Source: Sporosarcina sp. NCCP-2222
Lineage (GTDB): Bacteria > Bacillota > Bacilli > Bacillales_A > Planococcaceae
Assembly (NCBI RefSeq): GCF_023168145.1
Contig: NZ_BQYK01000001.1
Coordinates: 314,306-370,527, forward strand
Length of the DNA stretch: 56,222 nt
Reading direction: 5' to 3'
In this document: positions 1-8,326 of the stretch, piece by piece
Layout: every line of letters begins with the position of its first letter
How positions within the stretch are numbered: the first letter of the stretch is position 1
The notes under the pieces: generated by a model
Told to the model about the DNA's origin: nothing
Database searches by the model: none
Seen by the model: the letters and a program-made list of their open reading frames with translations, nothing else
Program-made: the position numbers and the translations under genes

Positions 1-606
1 CATGATCTCCACGTCAAATAAACCCGCGCTGCGCTGGATAATTTCTTGCAGAGGCTTCACTTCATAATATTCCAGCCTGAGCGGCACGCCAAAGCGATCT
101 CGCAGCGGAGCCGATAAGGATCCGGCTCTCGTCGTTGCGCCGATCAATGTGAATGGAGGCAAATCGAGCCGGATTGATTTGGCAGCCGGCCCTTTGCCGA
201 CAACGATATCAAGGCAAAAATCCTCCATTGCCGGATAAAGGACTTCCTCAATAGCCCGATTTAAACGATGGATCTCATCAATGAATAGAACATCACCGGG
301 TTCTAGGGAGGAAACGACTGCAGCCAGATCACCAGGACGTTCGATTGCAGGACCGCTCGTCATTCTGACATTCACACCCATTTCATTCGCAATAACGGCT
401 GCAAGCGTCGTCTTGCCAAGTCCTGGCGGCCCATACAGCAAAACATGATCCAAACTCTCATTACGCCCTTTGGCCGCCTCGATGAAAATGCTCAGATTTT
501 CTTTTACCTGTGCCTGTCCAATATATTGTGACAATGTCTGCGGCCTGAGCGACTGCTCAAATCCTTCATCAAAATGGGAATGTTCACTGGATACGACCCG
601 TTCCAT
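1..606 (-). CDS. ruvB: Holliday junction branch migration ATPase RuvB (3' end outside window)
   Basis: RuvB is the hexameric AAA+ motor that, with RuvA, drives branch migration of Holliday junctions during recombinational repair. The first 202 codons are present and the frame is still open at base 1; the family is about 330-340 residues long. Visible are Walker A (GPPGLGKT, residues 59-66), Walker B (DEIH, 110-113), sensor 1 (GATTR, 156-160) and the LRDRFG segment (168-173) that holds the arginine finger. The ATG at 606 follows a GGAGGGGG ribosome binding site. It lies 21 bases after ruvA, so ruvA-ruvB form one operon. Confidence 0.97.
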   Translation of the reverse strand, partial: MERVVSSEHSHFDEGFEQSLRPQTLSQYIGQAQVKENLSIFIEAAKGRNESLDHVLLYGPPGLGKTTLAAVIANEMGVNVRMTSGPAIERPGDLAAVVSSLEPGDVLFIDEIHRLNRAIEEVLYPAMEDFCLDIVVGKGPAAKSIRLDLPPFTLIGATTRAGSLSAPLRDRFGVPLRLEYYEVKPLQEIIQRSAGLFDVEIM

Positions 607-627
607 CCAAGCCCCCTCCTTTCAACT

Positions 628-1233
628 CTATTTCTGTTTCAATAAAAGCTGCAAAGCCAATTTCATATAGCCTTCCGTGTCGCGCTCCTCTTTTTGAAGA
701 TGTGGTTTCACCTTCGACAGCTCCCTAGCGGAATACCCAAGTGCTTCAAGGGCCAATAGCGCCTCTTCCAAATCATCGTTTTCTGCCATCGATAACAGGG
801 ATGGCTCGTCACCGGGCATGTCGATCTCGAGAAACAGATCATGCAATTTACCTTTCAAATCCAGAATCATCTGGCGTGCTGTCTTCTTGCCCACCCCTGG
901 GAATTTCGTCAGAAAACTCTCGTCCTCCCGTTCAATCGCACCGACGACTTGCGAAGGAATGCCGCTCGCCAAAATAGCCAAAGCACCTTTCGGGCCAATA
1001 CCGGACACAGTTATCAACTTTTTGAACAGCTCCCGCTGCTCCAATGTTTTAAAGCCTAACAACCATTGCATATCTTCTCTGACATGCATATAGGTGAAAA
1101 CTTGCTGGATCTCTTCCGTCTGATGGAACACATAAGGGTTCGGTGTCATAATCTGATAACCGATTCCGCCTTGTTCCAGCGTTATGTATTCCGGCGTTAC
1201 ACGCGTAACCTTGCCTTTTATATAATCGTACAA
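628..1233 (-). CDS. ruvA: Holliday junction-binding protein RuvA
   Basis: RuvA binds four-way DNA junctions as a tetramer and loads RuvB. The 201-residue product has the usual three domains: an N-terminal OB fold (starting MYDYIKGKV), two helix-hairpin-helix motifs (KLITVSGIGPKGAL and FLTKFPGVGKKTA), and a C-terminal domain that contacts RuvB (about 150-201). Translation starts at a TTG at 1233 behind GGGGGAGAG; no upstream ATG in frame fits better. An extended -10 promoter lies about 30 bases upstream. Length and motifs are normal. Confidence 0.97.
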   Translation of the reverse strand: MYDYIKGKVTRVTPEYITLEQGGIGYQIMTPNPYVFHQTEEIQQVFTYMHVREDMQWLLGFKTLEQRELFKKLITVSGIGPKGALAILASGIPSQVVGAIEREDESFLTKFPGVGKKTARQMILDLKGKLHDLFLEIDMPGDEPSLLSMAENDDLEEALLALEALGYSARELSKVKPHLQKEERDTEGYMKLALQLLLKQK

Positions 1234-1261
1234 AGAACTCTCCCCCTACATCAATATTACG

Positions 1262-1270
1262 ATTATAGCA
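1262..1270 (-). promoter_or_regulatory. Extended -10 promoter element for ruvA-ruvB
   Basis: On the minus strand the bases read TGCTATAAT, a perfect extended -10 (TG-N-TATAAT), about 30 bases before the ruvA start codon. No good -35 is visible at 16-18 bases, which is common for extended -10 promoters. Confidence 0.5.
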
Positions 1271-1504
1271 TACGAACGGGTTTTCTACCTATCCAAGAGC
1301 AATAGATTACATGGAAGAGAAATGAAAGTATTATCTGTCATCCATCCTTTTTTATCTGATTCGATATTGTTCCTGTTTTCGCGCAATAAACATAAGACCA
1401 GCGAGCCTTTGCAGCTTCCTTCTATGCATTAATTTACATTACCAAAGGATACCGTCTATTCATTTTAAAAAATAGCTATCCACCATGCATCACTCATGGC
1501 AACT

Positions 1505-1567
1505 GCGCATTGATTCACCACACCCGCGCATAACCATCACGTACCCACGCATAATGCATCTCTACGT
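1505..1567. repeat. Three degenerate 21-base tandem repeats
   Basis: Copies at 1505-1525, 1526-1546 and 1547-1567 share CGCAT at the left. The first two end in ACCC and the third has TACG at the matching place. The period is exactly 21 bases, but the middle of each copy differs. The function is unknown; the unit is too short and too variable for a CRISPR. Confidence 0.45.
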
Positions 1568-1615
1568 ATCCTTTACCTGCTAACTAATTAAGTAAAACAA
1601 ACCATTCATTCTAAC

Positions 1616-1642
1616 AAAAAAAAGCCGCTGCAAGAGCGGCCA
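1616..1642 (-). terminator. Intrinsic terminator after the coat kinase gene
   Basis: GCCGCT (1625-1630) and AGCGGC (1636-1641) form a six-pair stem with a five-base loop. Read on the minus strand it is followed by a run of nine T. It lies about 100 bases past the stop codon at 1744 and would end the safA-kinase transcript. Confidence 0.8.
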
Positions 1643-1743
1643 TCCAGTTATCTCTTATCGTTTTTAAACGAACCCTCGATTCCTGTTCCATTCAAAAGGT
1701 AGCATCTCACCGAAAAGGTCATGTAGATAATGGACTCCCCATA

Positions 1744-2616
1744 TTACTTCATCCTTTTTTCCACGTCATACCATAACTTCGGCCAAGCAAATAACGCGGC
1801 TTCCGTAAACGGGATGAGCTGCCTCGCCAACTTTTGCTGATTGTGTTCGGGCAGCGTCAAGAGATGAAGCCATTCCCTGAGTATTTCATTTGGATACAAT
1901 AGCATCGCTTTTGCACTTCGGTTCATCTTGTCAAGCGCCTGTTGTTCGTCAAAGAGAAAATCGACATTGTAGGAGACATGCGGTAAAACCCGATGGCTCC
2001 ATAACGCCAGCTCGGTATCCGGGTGTGAGGTGCAAGCCAGATCGAAATCAATTAAACGTATAACCCCATTTTCATCCCGTAGAATATTATGGTGCACTAC
2101 GTCTCCATGCAGTAAGGTGTGCTGCCCGATTGCTTCTTTGGCGTGTTGCTTAACAATCGGCAATGCTTCCTTAGCATAAAAAATGATTTCCTGTACTCGG
2201 CGAACACCAATCAGTTGTTGAAAAAAAGCTCGATGATCGAGGAACCGGCTAAGCCGGTCGGTCCATTTCATCATTAATGGATAAGTATGCAAATAGGGAG
2301 ACACCTTCCAATTAAAATGCCGATCTGTCTGGTGAAGTTCCCGCAATGCAGTTAAAGAATCTGTTCGATCCGACCGGCGTTTGTAGCTGACCGGCCTTGC
2401 ATTTTCCAGCCATGGTTGTTTGAGCAACAATCGATCCTCCGTCGGCAGTAATGGCACGATATGCGGAAAATTCATTTTCTCCAATTCTTCATGGACATAT
2501 TTCACTTTGACGGCAGTAGACAGGGAACTATATTGCTTCAACGAATATTTCTTACCGGCCTCTTCCACTTTCCACACATTATCTTTGATCTGCTTGACAT
2601 TGGGCTCCAGCGTCAT
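1744..2616 (-). CDS. CotS/YsxE-type spore coat kinase-like protein (APH fold)
   Basis: The 290-residue product has the aminoglycoside phosphotransferase/choline kinase fold: a catalytic loop HGDVVHHN at 170-177 (catalytic Asp172, Asn177) and a metal-binding LIDFD at 188-192. Bacillus spore coat proteins of the CotS/CotI/YsxE group share this fold, and in B. subtilis ysxE is co-transcribed with spoVID. Here the gene starts 7 bases after the safA stop and shares its transcript, so a role in coat assembly is likely. Whether it phosphorylates anything is unknown. Identification as YsxE rather than another coat kinase is inference from fold and neighbour. A small-molecule kinase is the alternative. 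Confidence 0.7.
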   Translation of the reverse strand: MTLEPNVKQIKDNVWKVEEAGKKYSLKQYSSLSTAVKVKYVHEELEKMNFPHIVPLLPTEDRLLLKQPWLENARPVSYKRRSDRTDSLTALRELHQTDRHFNWKVSPYLHTYPLMMKWTDRLSRFLDHRAFFQQLIGVRRVQEIIFYAKEALPIVKQHAKEAIGQHTLLHGDVVHHNILRDENGVIRLIDFDLACTSHPDTELALWSHRVLPHVSYNVDFLFDEQQALDKMNRSAKAMLLYPNEILREWLHLLTLPEHNQQKLARQLIPFTEAALFAWPKLWYDVEKRMK

Positions 2617-2623
2617 ACGCCGG

Positions 2624-3760
2624 TCAATAAGCTCCGTACGAGTTGTAGCCGTATTGTGGTCCAGCTATCGGCATCGGATGATACGGTCCATGATACGGTG
2701 CCGGCATGCCCCAGCACGGGTGCTGGTACATTGGTGAAACATGCATAGGCTGTTGTCCGCATCCACAGTCACAGCCTTGACTGCAACCGAACTGGTAAGG
2801 CTGCGGTTGCATTGGATAGATGTGAAATGGCTGATTTTGAGCAGGCGAAATCATTTGAGGCACATACCCCTGTTCAGGCGGACAGTGCACGGATTCCTCC
2901 CATTGCTGCTGCATCATCGGTGATTCCTTCTCTTCTTTTTCAAACATCGGTGACTCCACCATTTTCCAACCACCCGACATCGGATATTGCGGTGGGAACG
3001 CGCCTGGTGCCTGCCCAGGACAGATTGGCGACTCTTCCTTATAATCCTCTTTCACTTCAGGCATGTATGGCATTTGCATTTGTGGCATTTGCATTTGTGG
3101 TGCCTGCATATGAGGTTGTTGCATCGGATGCATATGCTGATGGCAATCGACATCAAAACACGGCATGCATCCACATGGTATCGTAAAGATTGGTTGAATG
3201 TATTGCGGCATCGGATATGGCATCGGCATTGGATACGGCATTGCCACCGGCGGCATCTGTGGTGTTTGGACTGTTGGTGATTCCTCTTCGAGAGTCGGCA
3301 TAGACGGCGGCATTGGCGGCAACTGTGGTGTTGGCGGTATCGGTGTCATGGTAGGCGGCTTTGAAACAGGCGGCTTCACGCTTGGCGGCCTTTCCGAGCT
3401 AGGCGGTTTCGTCGGGCTAGGTGGTTTCGTTGCACTCGGCGGCTTCATCATTGGCGGCTTCGGCACTTCTGGTGATTCCTCTGCAGTCGGCAGCGGAATT
3501 GGAGGCGCCGGAGTCGTCGGTTTAGATGGCTGAGCCGGTTTTTGATGGGGCTTTACCGCTTCCCCTTTTGTTTTAGGTAATGTCGTTCCAGGCTTTGCTT
3601 GGTGTTCATGTTTCGCAGGCAAAAAGATCTTCATTCCAGGCACAATATAATCCGGGTTCGCCAAATGGGCGTTCACCCGTTTCAACTCTTCAAAGGGAAT
3701 CCCATACTGCCTTGCGATTTTCCATAATGTATCCCCTTTTACCACTACATGGACTTCCAC
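2624..3760 (-). CDS. safA: Spore coat morphogenetic protein SafA (LysM domain)
   Basis: SafA is a spore coat organiser that binds cortex peptidoglycan through an N-terminal LysM domain and interacts with SpoVID. The 378-residue product opens with a clear LysM (residues 3-49: VKGDTLWKIARQYG ... YIVPGMKIFLP). It continues into a low-complexity region of KPP/TPP proline repeats, a Cys-rich patch (CGCMPC) and a Met-rich stretch of PQMQMP units, then a Cys/Pro/Tyr/Met-rich tail. The start chosen is GTG at 3760: GGAAGGGGGA sits 8 bases upstream, LysM begins at once, and the longer frame to 3877 adds unrelated residues. The gene downstream is a coat kinase homologue. Confidence 0.88.
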   Translation of the reverse strand: MEVHVVVKGDTLWKIARQYGIPFEELKRVNAHLANPDYIVPGMKIFLPAKHEHQAKPGTTLPKTKGEAVKPHQKPAQPSKPTTPAPPIPLPTAEESPEVPKPPMMKPPSATKPPSPTKPPSSERPPSVKPPVSKPPTMTPIPPTPQLPPMPPSMPTLEEESPTVQTPQMPPVAMPYPMPMPYPMPQYIQPIFTIPCGCMPCFDVDCHQHMHPMQQPHMQAPQMQMPQMQMPYMPEVKEDYKEESPICPGQAPGAFPPQYPMSGGWKMVESPMFEKEEKESPMMQQQWEESVHCPPEQGYVPQMISPAQNQPFHIYPMQPQPYQFGCSQGCDCGCGQQPMHVSPMYQHPCWGMPAPYHGPYHPMPIAGPQYGYNSYGAY

Positions 3761-3878
3761 TAAAAAAATCCCCCTTCCATCAATCCATCGTATGAACGAA
3801 CGCCCGTATTTGTGACCTTTATTTTCGTTAGGCATCCTTACTTCCATGTATACTGCCGGATGACTGCCAATATACATA

Positions 3879-3912
3879 AAACGCCACGTTCAAAATTTTG
3901 AACGTGGCGTTT
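3879..3912 (-). terminator. Perfect 17+17 palindromic terminator after pheA
   Basis: AAACGCCACGTTCAAAA (3879-3895) is followed without a gap by its exact reverse complement (3896-3912). It begins one base after the pheA stop codon. On the minus strand the last arm runs into GTTTTATG. The AT-rich centre would open as a small loop in RNA. Confidence 0.75.
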
Positions 3913-3913
3913 A

Positions 3914-4780
3914 TTATGCATATGTAAAGTATGTGCCGAATGAGCGAACCGAGCAATGAAGAGCGGCTAGTTCCTCCATCGCGCCTTTCATCATCGGATG
4001 TTCTTCCGATTCCATGACATCAATGATGAAAAAGTAATTCCCTAGTCCCGTCTTTAAAGGCCGGGATTCAATTTTACTTAAATTTAATTTACGCCAGGCG
4101 AAAACTGATAGAATTTGATGCAGCACCCCTGACCGATCATCTTCTGGCAGCTTCACCATCAGGGTGGTCTTCGGCTGTCCTGAGTGGCCGTCCGTTTCAA
4201 GCTGGCCTTTTCTCAATGACAGGACAACGAACCGGGTATGATTAAAATGAAAATCATGAATGCTTTCCTCTGAAATATGCAGATCGTATTTTTCGGCAGC
4301 CAATCGGTTACCGATGGCGGCAATCCTTTGTTCAGGATGCTCTGCAACATATTTCGCGGCAGCTGCTGTAGAGGTTGTTTGGATAAGCGGAACACGCCGG
4401 TAATGGTATTGCAAATATTTATGGCATTGCGCGAGAGCGTGCGGATGAGAGTGGACAGATTCCACTTTTCCGCTGCCATTCGTATGTAATTTATTCACCA
4501 TTAAATGTTGTTCAATAGGAGTCGATATTTCTGCATTGATAAACAGTTCGCTCCCATGGAATAAATAATCAATTGTTAACGGTACCGAACCCTCAAGTGC
4601 ATTCTCGAGCGGGACGATCGCGTAGGCGACATGCCCTGCCGAAACGGCTTCGATACAGTCTGGAATCGTCGGATGCGGCACGAGGCCTGCCTCATCGAAT
4701 AATTGTGTCGCCGCCACATGCGTGAACGATGCCTCGGGTCCTAAATAAGCGACTGATGGTGTAAATGTATCCTTAGCCAT
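3914..4780 (-). CDS. pheA: Prephenate dehydratase PheA
   Basis: PheA converts prephenate to phenylpyruvate, the committed step of phenylalanine synthesis. The 288-residue monofunctional enzyme has the dehydratase domain (about 9-190, with YLGPEASFTH at 12-21 and the catalytic TRF at 182-184) and a C-terminal ACT domain (about 205-285) with ESRP (238-241) and GVLHQIL, the usual phenylalanine feedback site. The ATG at 4780 is chosen because TAGGAGG lies 6 bases upstream; the in-frame extension to 4798 lacks a binding site. It follows pheB by 19 bases and ends at a strong terminator. Confidence 0.97.
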   Translation of the reverse strand: MAKDTFTPSVAYLGPEASFTHVAATQLFDEAGLVPHPTIPDCIEAVSAGHVAYAIVPLENALEGSVPLTIDYLFHGSELFINAEISTPIEQHLMVNKLHTNGSGKVESVHSHPHALAQCHKYLQYHYRRVPLIQTTSTAAAAKYVAEHPEQRIAAIGNRLAAEKYDLHISEESIHDFHFNHTRFVVLSLRKGQLETDGHSGQPKTTLMVKLPEDDRSGVLHQILSVFAWRKLNLSKIESRPLKTGLGNYFFIIDVMESEEHPMMKGAMEELAALHCSVRSFGTYFTYA

Positions 4781-4799
4781 GGTAAACCTCCTAGCCAAT

Positions 4800-5255
4800 T
4801 CAAAGTGCGCCTGAACTGATCAAATGGACGGAATCGATAAAATTTGGCGCTTTCATGCGCTGCATGAATTCATCCATTTTTATCGGCATTTCCGTTACAT
4901 CCAGCGATAACGTAATATTTGCACGGCCCTGCACTGGAATCGTCTGGTGGATTGTCAGAACGTTGCACCTTGCATCTGAAATGATTTGAAGAATGGTCGC
5001 AAGAGACCCTTGACGATCTTCCAGTTGAATGAAGATCGTCAGGATGCGCTCTCTGGCGATGGATTCGAACGGGAATACCGTATCCCGATATTTATAATAA
5101 GCACTCCGGGACAGGCCGACCCGTTTTGTCGCTTCTTGGATTGTCCGTTCTTCCCCACTCGCAAGCAGTCGTTTTGCCTCGAGCATTTTTTGCATCGATT
5201 CCGTTAAAACGTCTTCCCGCACAAGATAAAATTGTCCTTTTCCAAGCGGATTCAT
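4800..5255 (-). CDS. pheB: ACT domain protein PheB
   Basis: The 151-residue protein has an N-terminal helix-turn-helix-like segment (IQEATKRVGLSRSAYYKYRD) and a C-terminal ACT domain (about 75-145). It belongs to the PheB/UPF0735 family. It is encoded between obgE and pheA as in B. subtilis, and a regulatory role in aromatic amino acid synthesis has been suggested from this linkage; the older label chorismate mutase is not supported by any motif. The start at 5255 follows GGGGGAGG. Spacing to pheA is 19 bases, so the two are co-expressed. Confidence 0.92.
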   Translation of the reverse strand: MNPLGKGQFYLVREDVLTESMQKMLEAKRLLASGEERTIQEATKRVGLSRSAYYKYRDTVFPFESIARERILTIFIQLEDRQGSLATILQIISDARCNVLTIHQTIPVQGRANITLSLDVTEMPIKMDEFMQRMKAPNFIDSVHLISSGAL

Positions 5256-5298
5256 AGCACGCCTCCCCCAAACGGACCGTAATTACAGGTCTTCTCTC

Positions 5299-6588
5299 TT
5301 ATTCGATGAATTCAAATTCAAAATCCAGGATCCGAACAATATCTCCATCCTGTGCACCGCGCTCACGAAGCGCATCGTCGACTCCCATGCCACGCATTTG
5401 TCTTGCAAATTTCCGAACAGATTGGTCGAAATTGAAATCCGTCATCTTGAACAAGCGTTCTAACGTATAACCCGACAGCACATAGGCGCCGTCATCATCC
5501 CGAGTGATTTTGAAGTCCGGCGTTTCGCTCTCATGCTTATACATGACCGAATGCTCCTCTTCATCATGCTCTTCGTACATCGGGAATTCCGGTGTCGTCT
5601 CCAGCAAATCAGCTACCGCAAACAACAAATCATCCAGCCCTTGGCGGGTGATCGCTGAGATCGGGAATATCCGGATGGACTCATCGTTCAGCTTCTCTTT
5701 GAACAGTTGTAAGTTCTCTTCCGAATCCGGCATGTCCATCTTATTTGCCACGATGACCTGCGGGCGCTCCATCAACCGCAAATTATATTGTTCCAGCTCC
5801 GCATTAATCGTTGTGTAATCTTCATACGGATCTCGTCCTTCCAATCCAGACATATCGATCACATGAATGATGACGCGGGTTCGTTCAATATGGCGAAGGA
5901 ACTGATGCCCTAACCCGACACCTTCATGTGCCCCTTCAATCAACCCAGGCAAATCCGCCAGCACGAAGGTCCGGTTGTCCACTGTTTCAACCATACCCAA
6001 ATTTGGGACGAGCGTCGTAAAATGATAATCTGCAATTTTCGGCTTGGCTGCAGAGACAACTGAAAGCAACGTCGATTTGCCGACACTAGGAAATCCGACC
6101 AGGCCTGCGTCTGCCAAAACTTTCAGTTCCAGCACGATTTCCCTTTCCACGCCCGGCTCTCCTTTTTCCGACAGTTCAGGCGCCGAATTCTGTGGTGTCG
6201 CAAAACGGGAATTTCCACGTCCGCCACGTCCGCCTTTTGCAATAACAGCCGTTTGTCCGTGCTCAACGAGATCGGCGATAACTTCGTCTGTCTCGGCATT
6301 CTTGACGACTGTGCCAGGAGGAACCTTGACAACCATATCTTCTCCTCCACGGCCATGCTTGTTCTTACTGCCGCCATGCTCTCCTCGCGGCGCTTTAAAA
6401 TGGCGCTGATAACGGAAATCCATTAACGTCCGCAATCCTTCGTCGACGATAAAAACGACATCGCCTCCTTTGCCTCCGTCACCGCCAGCAGGGCCGCCGT
6501 ATGCGACGTACTTCTCACGGCGGAACGCAACCATCCCGTCTCCGCCATCCCCGCCTTTGACATATACTTTTACATGATCGACAAACAT
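5299..6588 (-). CDS. obgE: Obg family GTPase ObgE/CgtA
   Basis: Obg is an essential GTPase that acts in 50S ribosome assembly and, in Bacillus, is needed for sporulation and stress signalling. The 429 residues show the glycine-rich Obg fold (1-158), the G domain with G1 GFPSVGKST (165-173), switch TTLVPN (191-196), G3 DLPG (212-215) and G4 NKMD (282-285), and a C-terminal OCT domain (about 350-429). The ATG at 6588 follows TAGGAGGAAG. It starts 11 bases after the spo0B stop codon, as expected for the known spo0B-obg pair. Confidence 0.98.
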   Translation of the reverse strand: MFVDHVKVYVKGGDGGDGMVAFRREKYVAYGGPAGGDGGKGGDVVFIVDEGLRTLMDFRYQRHFKAPRGEHGGSKNKHGRGGEDMVVKVPPGTVVKNAETDEVIADLVEHGQTAVIAKGGRGGRGNSRFATPQNSAPELSEKGEPGVEREIVLELKVLADAGLVGFPSVGKSTLLSVVSAAKPKIADYHFTTLVPNLGMVETVDNRTFVLADLPGLIEGAHEGVGLGHQFLRHIERTRVIIHVIDMSGLEGRDPYEDYTTINAELEQYNLRLMERPQVIVANKMDMPDSEENLQLFKEKLNDESIRIFPISAITRQGLDDLLFAVADLLETTPEFPMYEEHDEEEHSVMYKHESETPDFKITRDDDGAYVLSGYTLERLFKMTDFNFDQSVRKFARQMRGMGVDDALRERGAQDGDIVRILDFEFEFIE

Positions 6589-6599
6589 AGTTCTTCCTC

Positions 6600-7121
6600 C
6601 TATCGCCCACTAATCGTGAACGTCCATTGGCCATCATCGGCCGTTTCCGTAATCGTAATATTTAAATTGCCTGTAGTAGCCGGACATACAACAGGCACTG
6701 TTTCTTCCAGTTCCATTTGGATGCTCCACTCCGAATCAGTTGCTGATACGTGAATGATTAACTCATGATCATCCAAAGGATTCAAAACGGCTGCGACCGA
6801 TTGAACTACAGTTTCCAAATAGTCTGCTACCGCACGATCGTCCACTGCCCGATCAACAGCTGCCACAATATCGCACTCAATCCGTTTTGAGAATTCAGTA
6901 TGGACCCAATCAAACGTATTCAGCCATTCCTCTACCGAAGGCATGCGCAGCCTTTCCAGCATAGCCATGGAGCGTTGCCGTTCCGTCGCTCCTAAAATCG
7001 CCTTCCTCGCTTCTTCTTTATTATCCAAATCGATATATAATAATATTAACTGAAGCTCATTCAAAAAATCATGTCTGGCAAATTTCAGCGCTTCCGTCAC
7101 CGTTAATTGTTTGGTATCCAT
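6600..7121 (-). CDS. spo0B: Sporulation initiation phosphotransferase Spo0B
   Basis: Spo0B passes phosphate from Spo0F to Spo0A in the sporulation phosphorelay. The 173-residue product has the HDxxNELQ motif with the phospho-accepting His17 in the first helix of the dimeric four-helix bundle, then a degenerate kinase-like C-terminal domain. The start at 7121 (MDTKQLT) is chosen over longer forms because GGCGGTG lies just upstream and residues before it show no family similarity. A 14-base palindrome and a possible -10 lie directly upstream, and the rpmA terminator separates it from the ribosomal protein operon. Confidence 0.93.
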   Translation of the reverse strand: MDTKQLTVTEALKFARHDFLNELQLILLYIDLDNKEEARKAILGATERQRSMAMLERLRMPSVEEWLNTFDWVHTEFSKRIECDIVAAVDRAVDDRAVADYLETVVQSVAAVLNPLDDHELIIHVSATDSEWSIQMELEETVPVVCPATTGNLNITITETADDGQWTFTISGR

Positions 7122-7142
7122 TTTTTCACCGCCAACTGTGTC

Positions 7143-7156
7143 ATACTTTAAAGTAT
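7143..7156. promoter_or_regulatory. Palindrome overlapping a probable spo0B -10
   Basis: ATACTTTAAAGTAT is a perfect 14-base palindrome. On the minus strand TATACT (7157-7152) overlaps it and is a fair -10 with a weak TGTATT -35 17 bases upstream. It lies about 25 bases before the spo0B start. An operator is possible but unproven. Confidence 0.3.
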
Positions 7157-7202
7157 AACATTTCATCAGTTGGAAATACATGAAGGAAACGCTGATGAAT
7201 CC

Positions 7203-7233
7203 AAAAAAGGACTGCATATTAACTATGCAGTCC
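7203..7233 (-). terminator. Intrinsic terminator after rpmA
   Basis: GGACTGCATA (7209-7218) pairs with TATGCAGTCC (7224-7233) around a five-base loop. On the minus strand it is followed by TTTTTT. It lies 17 bases past the rpmA stop and ends the rplU-prp-rpmA operon before spo0B. Confidence 0.9.
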
Positions 7234-7249
7234 TGTTTCTTGATATCCA

Positions 7250-7549
<300 letters not shown>

Positions 7550-7873
7550 TCATTTGAAAGTAATCTGTATATGGTTCCCATAATCTTGTTCAATCGTCTG
7601 CAATGAAACAATCATCGCCCTGACAATCAGTTGGATATCAGCATCCTTTTCCGTAACCGGAAAGTCTACTTTCATATATCCTCCATCCGATCCTTGCTTA
7701 ATTTCAGGCGTAATTCCAGTCAATGCGATGATCGCGTTGACGGATCCGAACGAAACGGCTGAAGCCCCTGCACAGACAAGGTCTTTTCCATATTCGGCAA
7801 AGTCGGCGTGGCCTTTCATTTCAAAAGAGCTGATGCGGCCCGATGGCTGTTCAGTGATAATGACTTCGATCAT
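7550..7873 (-). CDS. prp: Ribosomal-processing cysteine protease Prp
   Basis: Prp (YsxB) cleaves the N-terminal extension of ribosomal protein L27. The 107-residue product carries the catalytic dyad at His22 (GHADFAEYG) and Cys34 (DLVCAGASAVS). It sits between rplU and rpmA, as throughout the Firmicutes. It starts 6 bases after the rplU stop without a strong ribosome binding site, which suggests translational coupling to rplU. The substrate L27 encoded next door carries the expected LQFFA site. Confidence 0.96.
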   Translation of the reverse strand: MIEVIITEQPSGRISSFEMKGHADFAEYGKDLVCAGASAVSFGSVNAIIALTGITPEIKQGSDGGYMKVDFPVTEKDADIQLIVRAMIVSLQTIEQDYGNHIQITFK

Positions 7874-7879
7874 GCCGGC

Positions 7880-8188
7880 TTACAGATTGATGCCTTCGAT
7901 GACAACTTTCGTGTATGGCTGACGATGACCTTGCTTCTTGTGGTAGTTCTTTTTCGGCTTGTATTTGAAGACAGTGATCTTCTTGCCGCGGCCATGCTTA
8001 ACGATTTTACCAGTAACCGTTGCACCTTCCACGAATGGAGCGCCAACTTTCACGTCTTCTCCACCAACGAATAGAACTTTGTCGAATGTTACAGTTTCCT
8101 CAGCTTCGCCGACTACTTTTTCGATGTAGACTTCTTGGCCTTGTTCGACTTTGATTTGTTTTCCACCAGTTTCAATGATTGCGTACAT
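7880..8188 (-). CDS. rplU: 50S ribosomal protein L21
   Basis: L21 is a 23S rRNA-binding protein of the large subunit. The 102 residues match the family, including the start [11 protein letters not shown] and the C-terminal basic stretch [18 protein letters not shown]. The ATG at 8188 follows GAGGAGGTG. It is the first gene of the rplU-prp-rpmA operon, preceded by a roughly 100-base leader and a strong SigA-type promoter that overlaps the end of spoIVFB. Confidence 0.98.
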   Translation of the reverse strand: MYAIIETGGKQIKVEQGQEVYIEKVVGEAEETVTFDKVLFVGGEDVKVGAPFVEGATVTGKIVKHGRGKKITVFKYKPKKNYHKKQGHRQPYTKVVIEGINL

Positions 8189-8291
8189 ACTTGCACCTCC
8201 TCTATAGACTCAGACTCGCCCTCCAAGGTGATCCAAACGGATGCTTGTACCTTATCAGCGCGGTTGTAGCACGGGTGCTACAAACAATAAC
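8189..8291 (-). ncRNA. Probable L21 leader (autoregulatory 5' UTR of rplU)
   Basis: Between the promoter and rplU lies a leader of about 100 bases. It contains a perfect hairpin (TTGTAGCA 8264-8271 with TGCTACAA 8276-8283, tetraloop) and further GC-rich segments before the ribosome binding site. Bacillus rplU genes are known to have a structured L21 leader RNA at this place. The match to that family is inferred from position and the hairpin, not from a covariance search. Confidence 0.5.
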
Positions 8292-8297
8292 ATTAAA

Positions 8298-8326
8298 ATA
8301 TTACCACGCCCTGGTTACTGCGTCAA
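8298..8326 (-). promoter_or_regulatory. SigA-type promoter of rplU-prp-rpmA
   Basis: On the minus strand TTGACG (8326-8321) and TAATAT (8303-8298) are separated by exactly 17 bases. The promoter overlaps the last codons of spoIVFB and predicts a start near 8291. Confidence 0.75.

Larger units (their letters stand above)
1271..1743. other. Gene-free stretch between ruvA and the coat kinase gene
   Basis: About 470 bases with no convincing coding frame on either strand. It holds three degenerate 21-base direct repeats at 1505-1567 and the terminator at 1616-1642. In B. subtilis bofC lies upstream of ruvA; no BofC-like frame is seen here. Confidence 0.6.

Noticed and set aside
1505..1567. Possible CRISPR array
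   Set aside because: Only three 21-base units with no conserved repeat-spacer layout and no cas gene in the window.
3198..3533. Long plus-strand frame with a Gly/Val-rich product inside safA
   Set aside because: It is the complement of the Pro-rich codons of safA; there is no ribosome binding site and no family pattern.
4800..5255. PheB as chorismate mutase
   Set aside because: The protein shows only a helix-turn-helix-like start and an ACT domain; no mutase motif is visible.
8264..8283. Hairpin as terminator of spoIVFB
   Set aside because: There is no T run after it on the minus strand and it lies downstream of the rplU promoter, so it belongs to the rplU leader.
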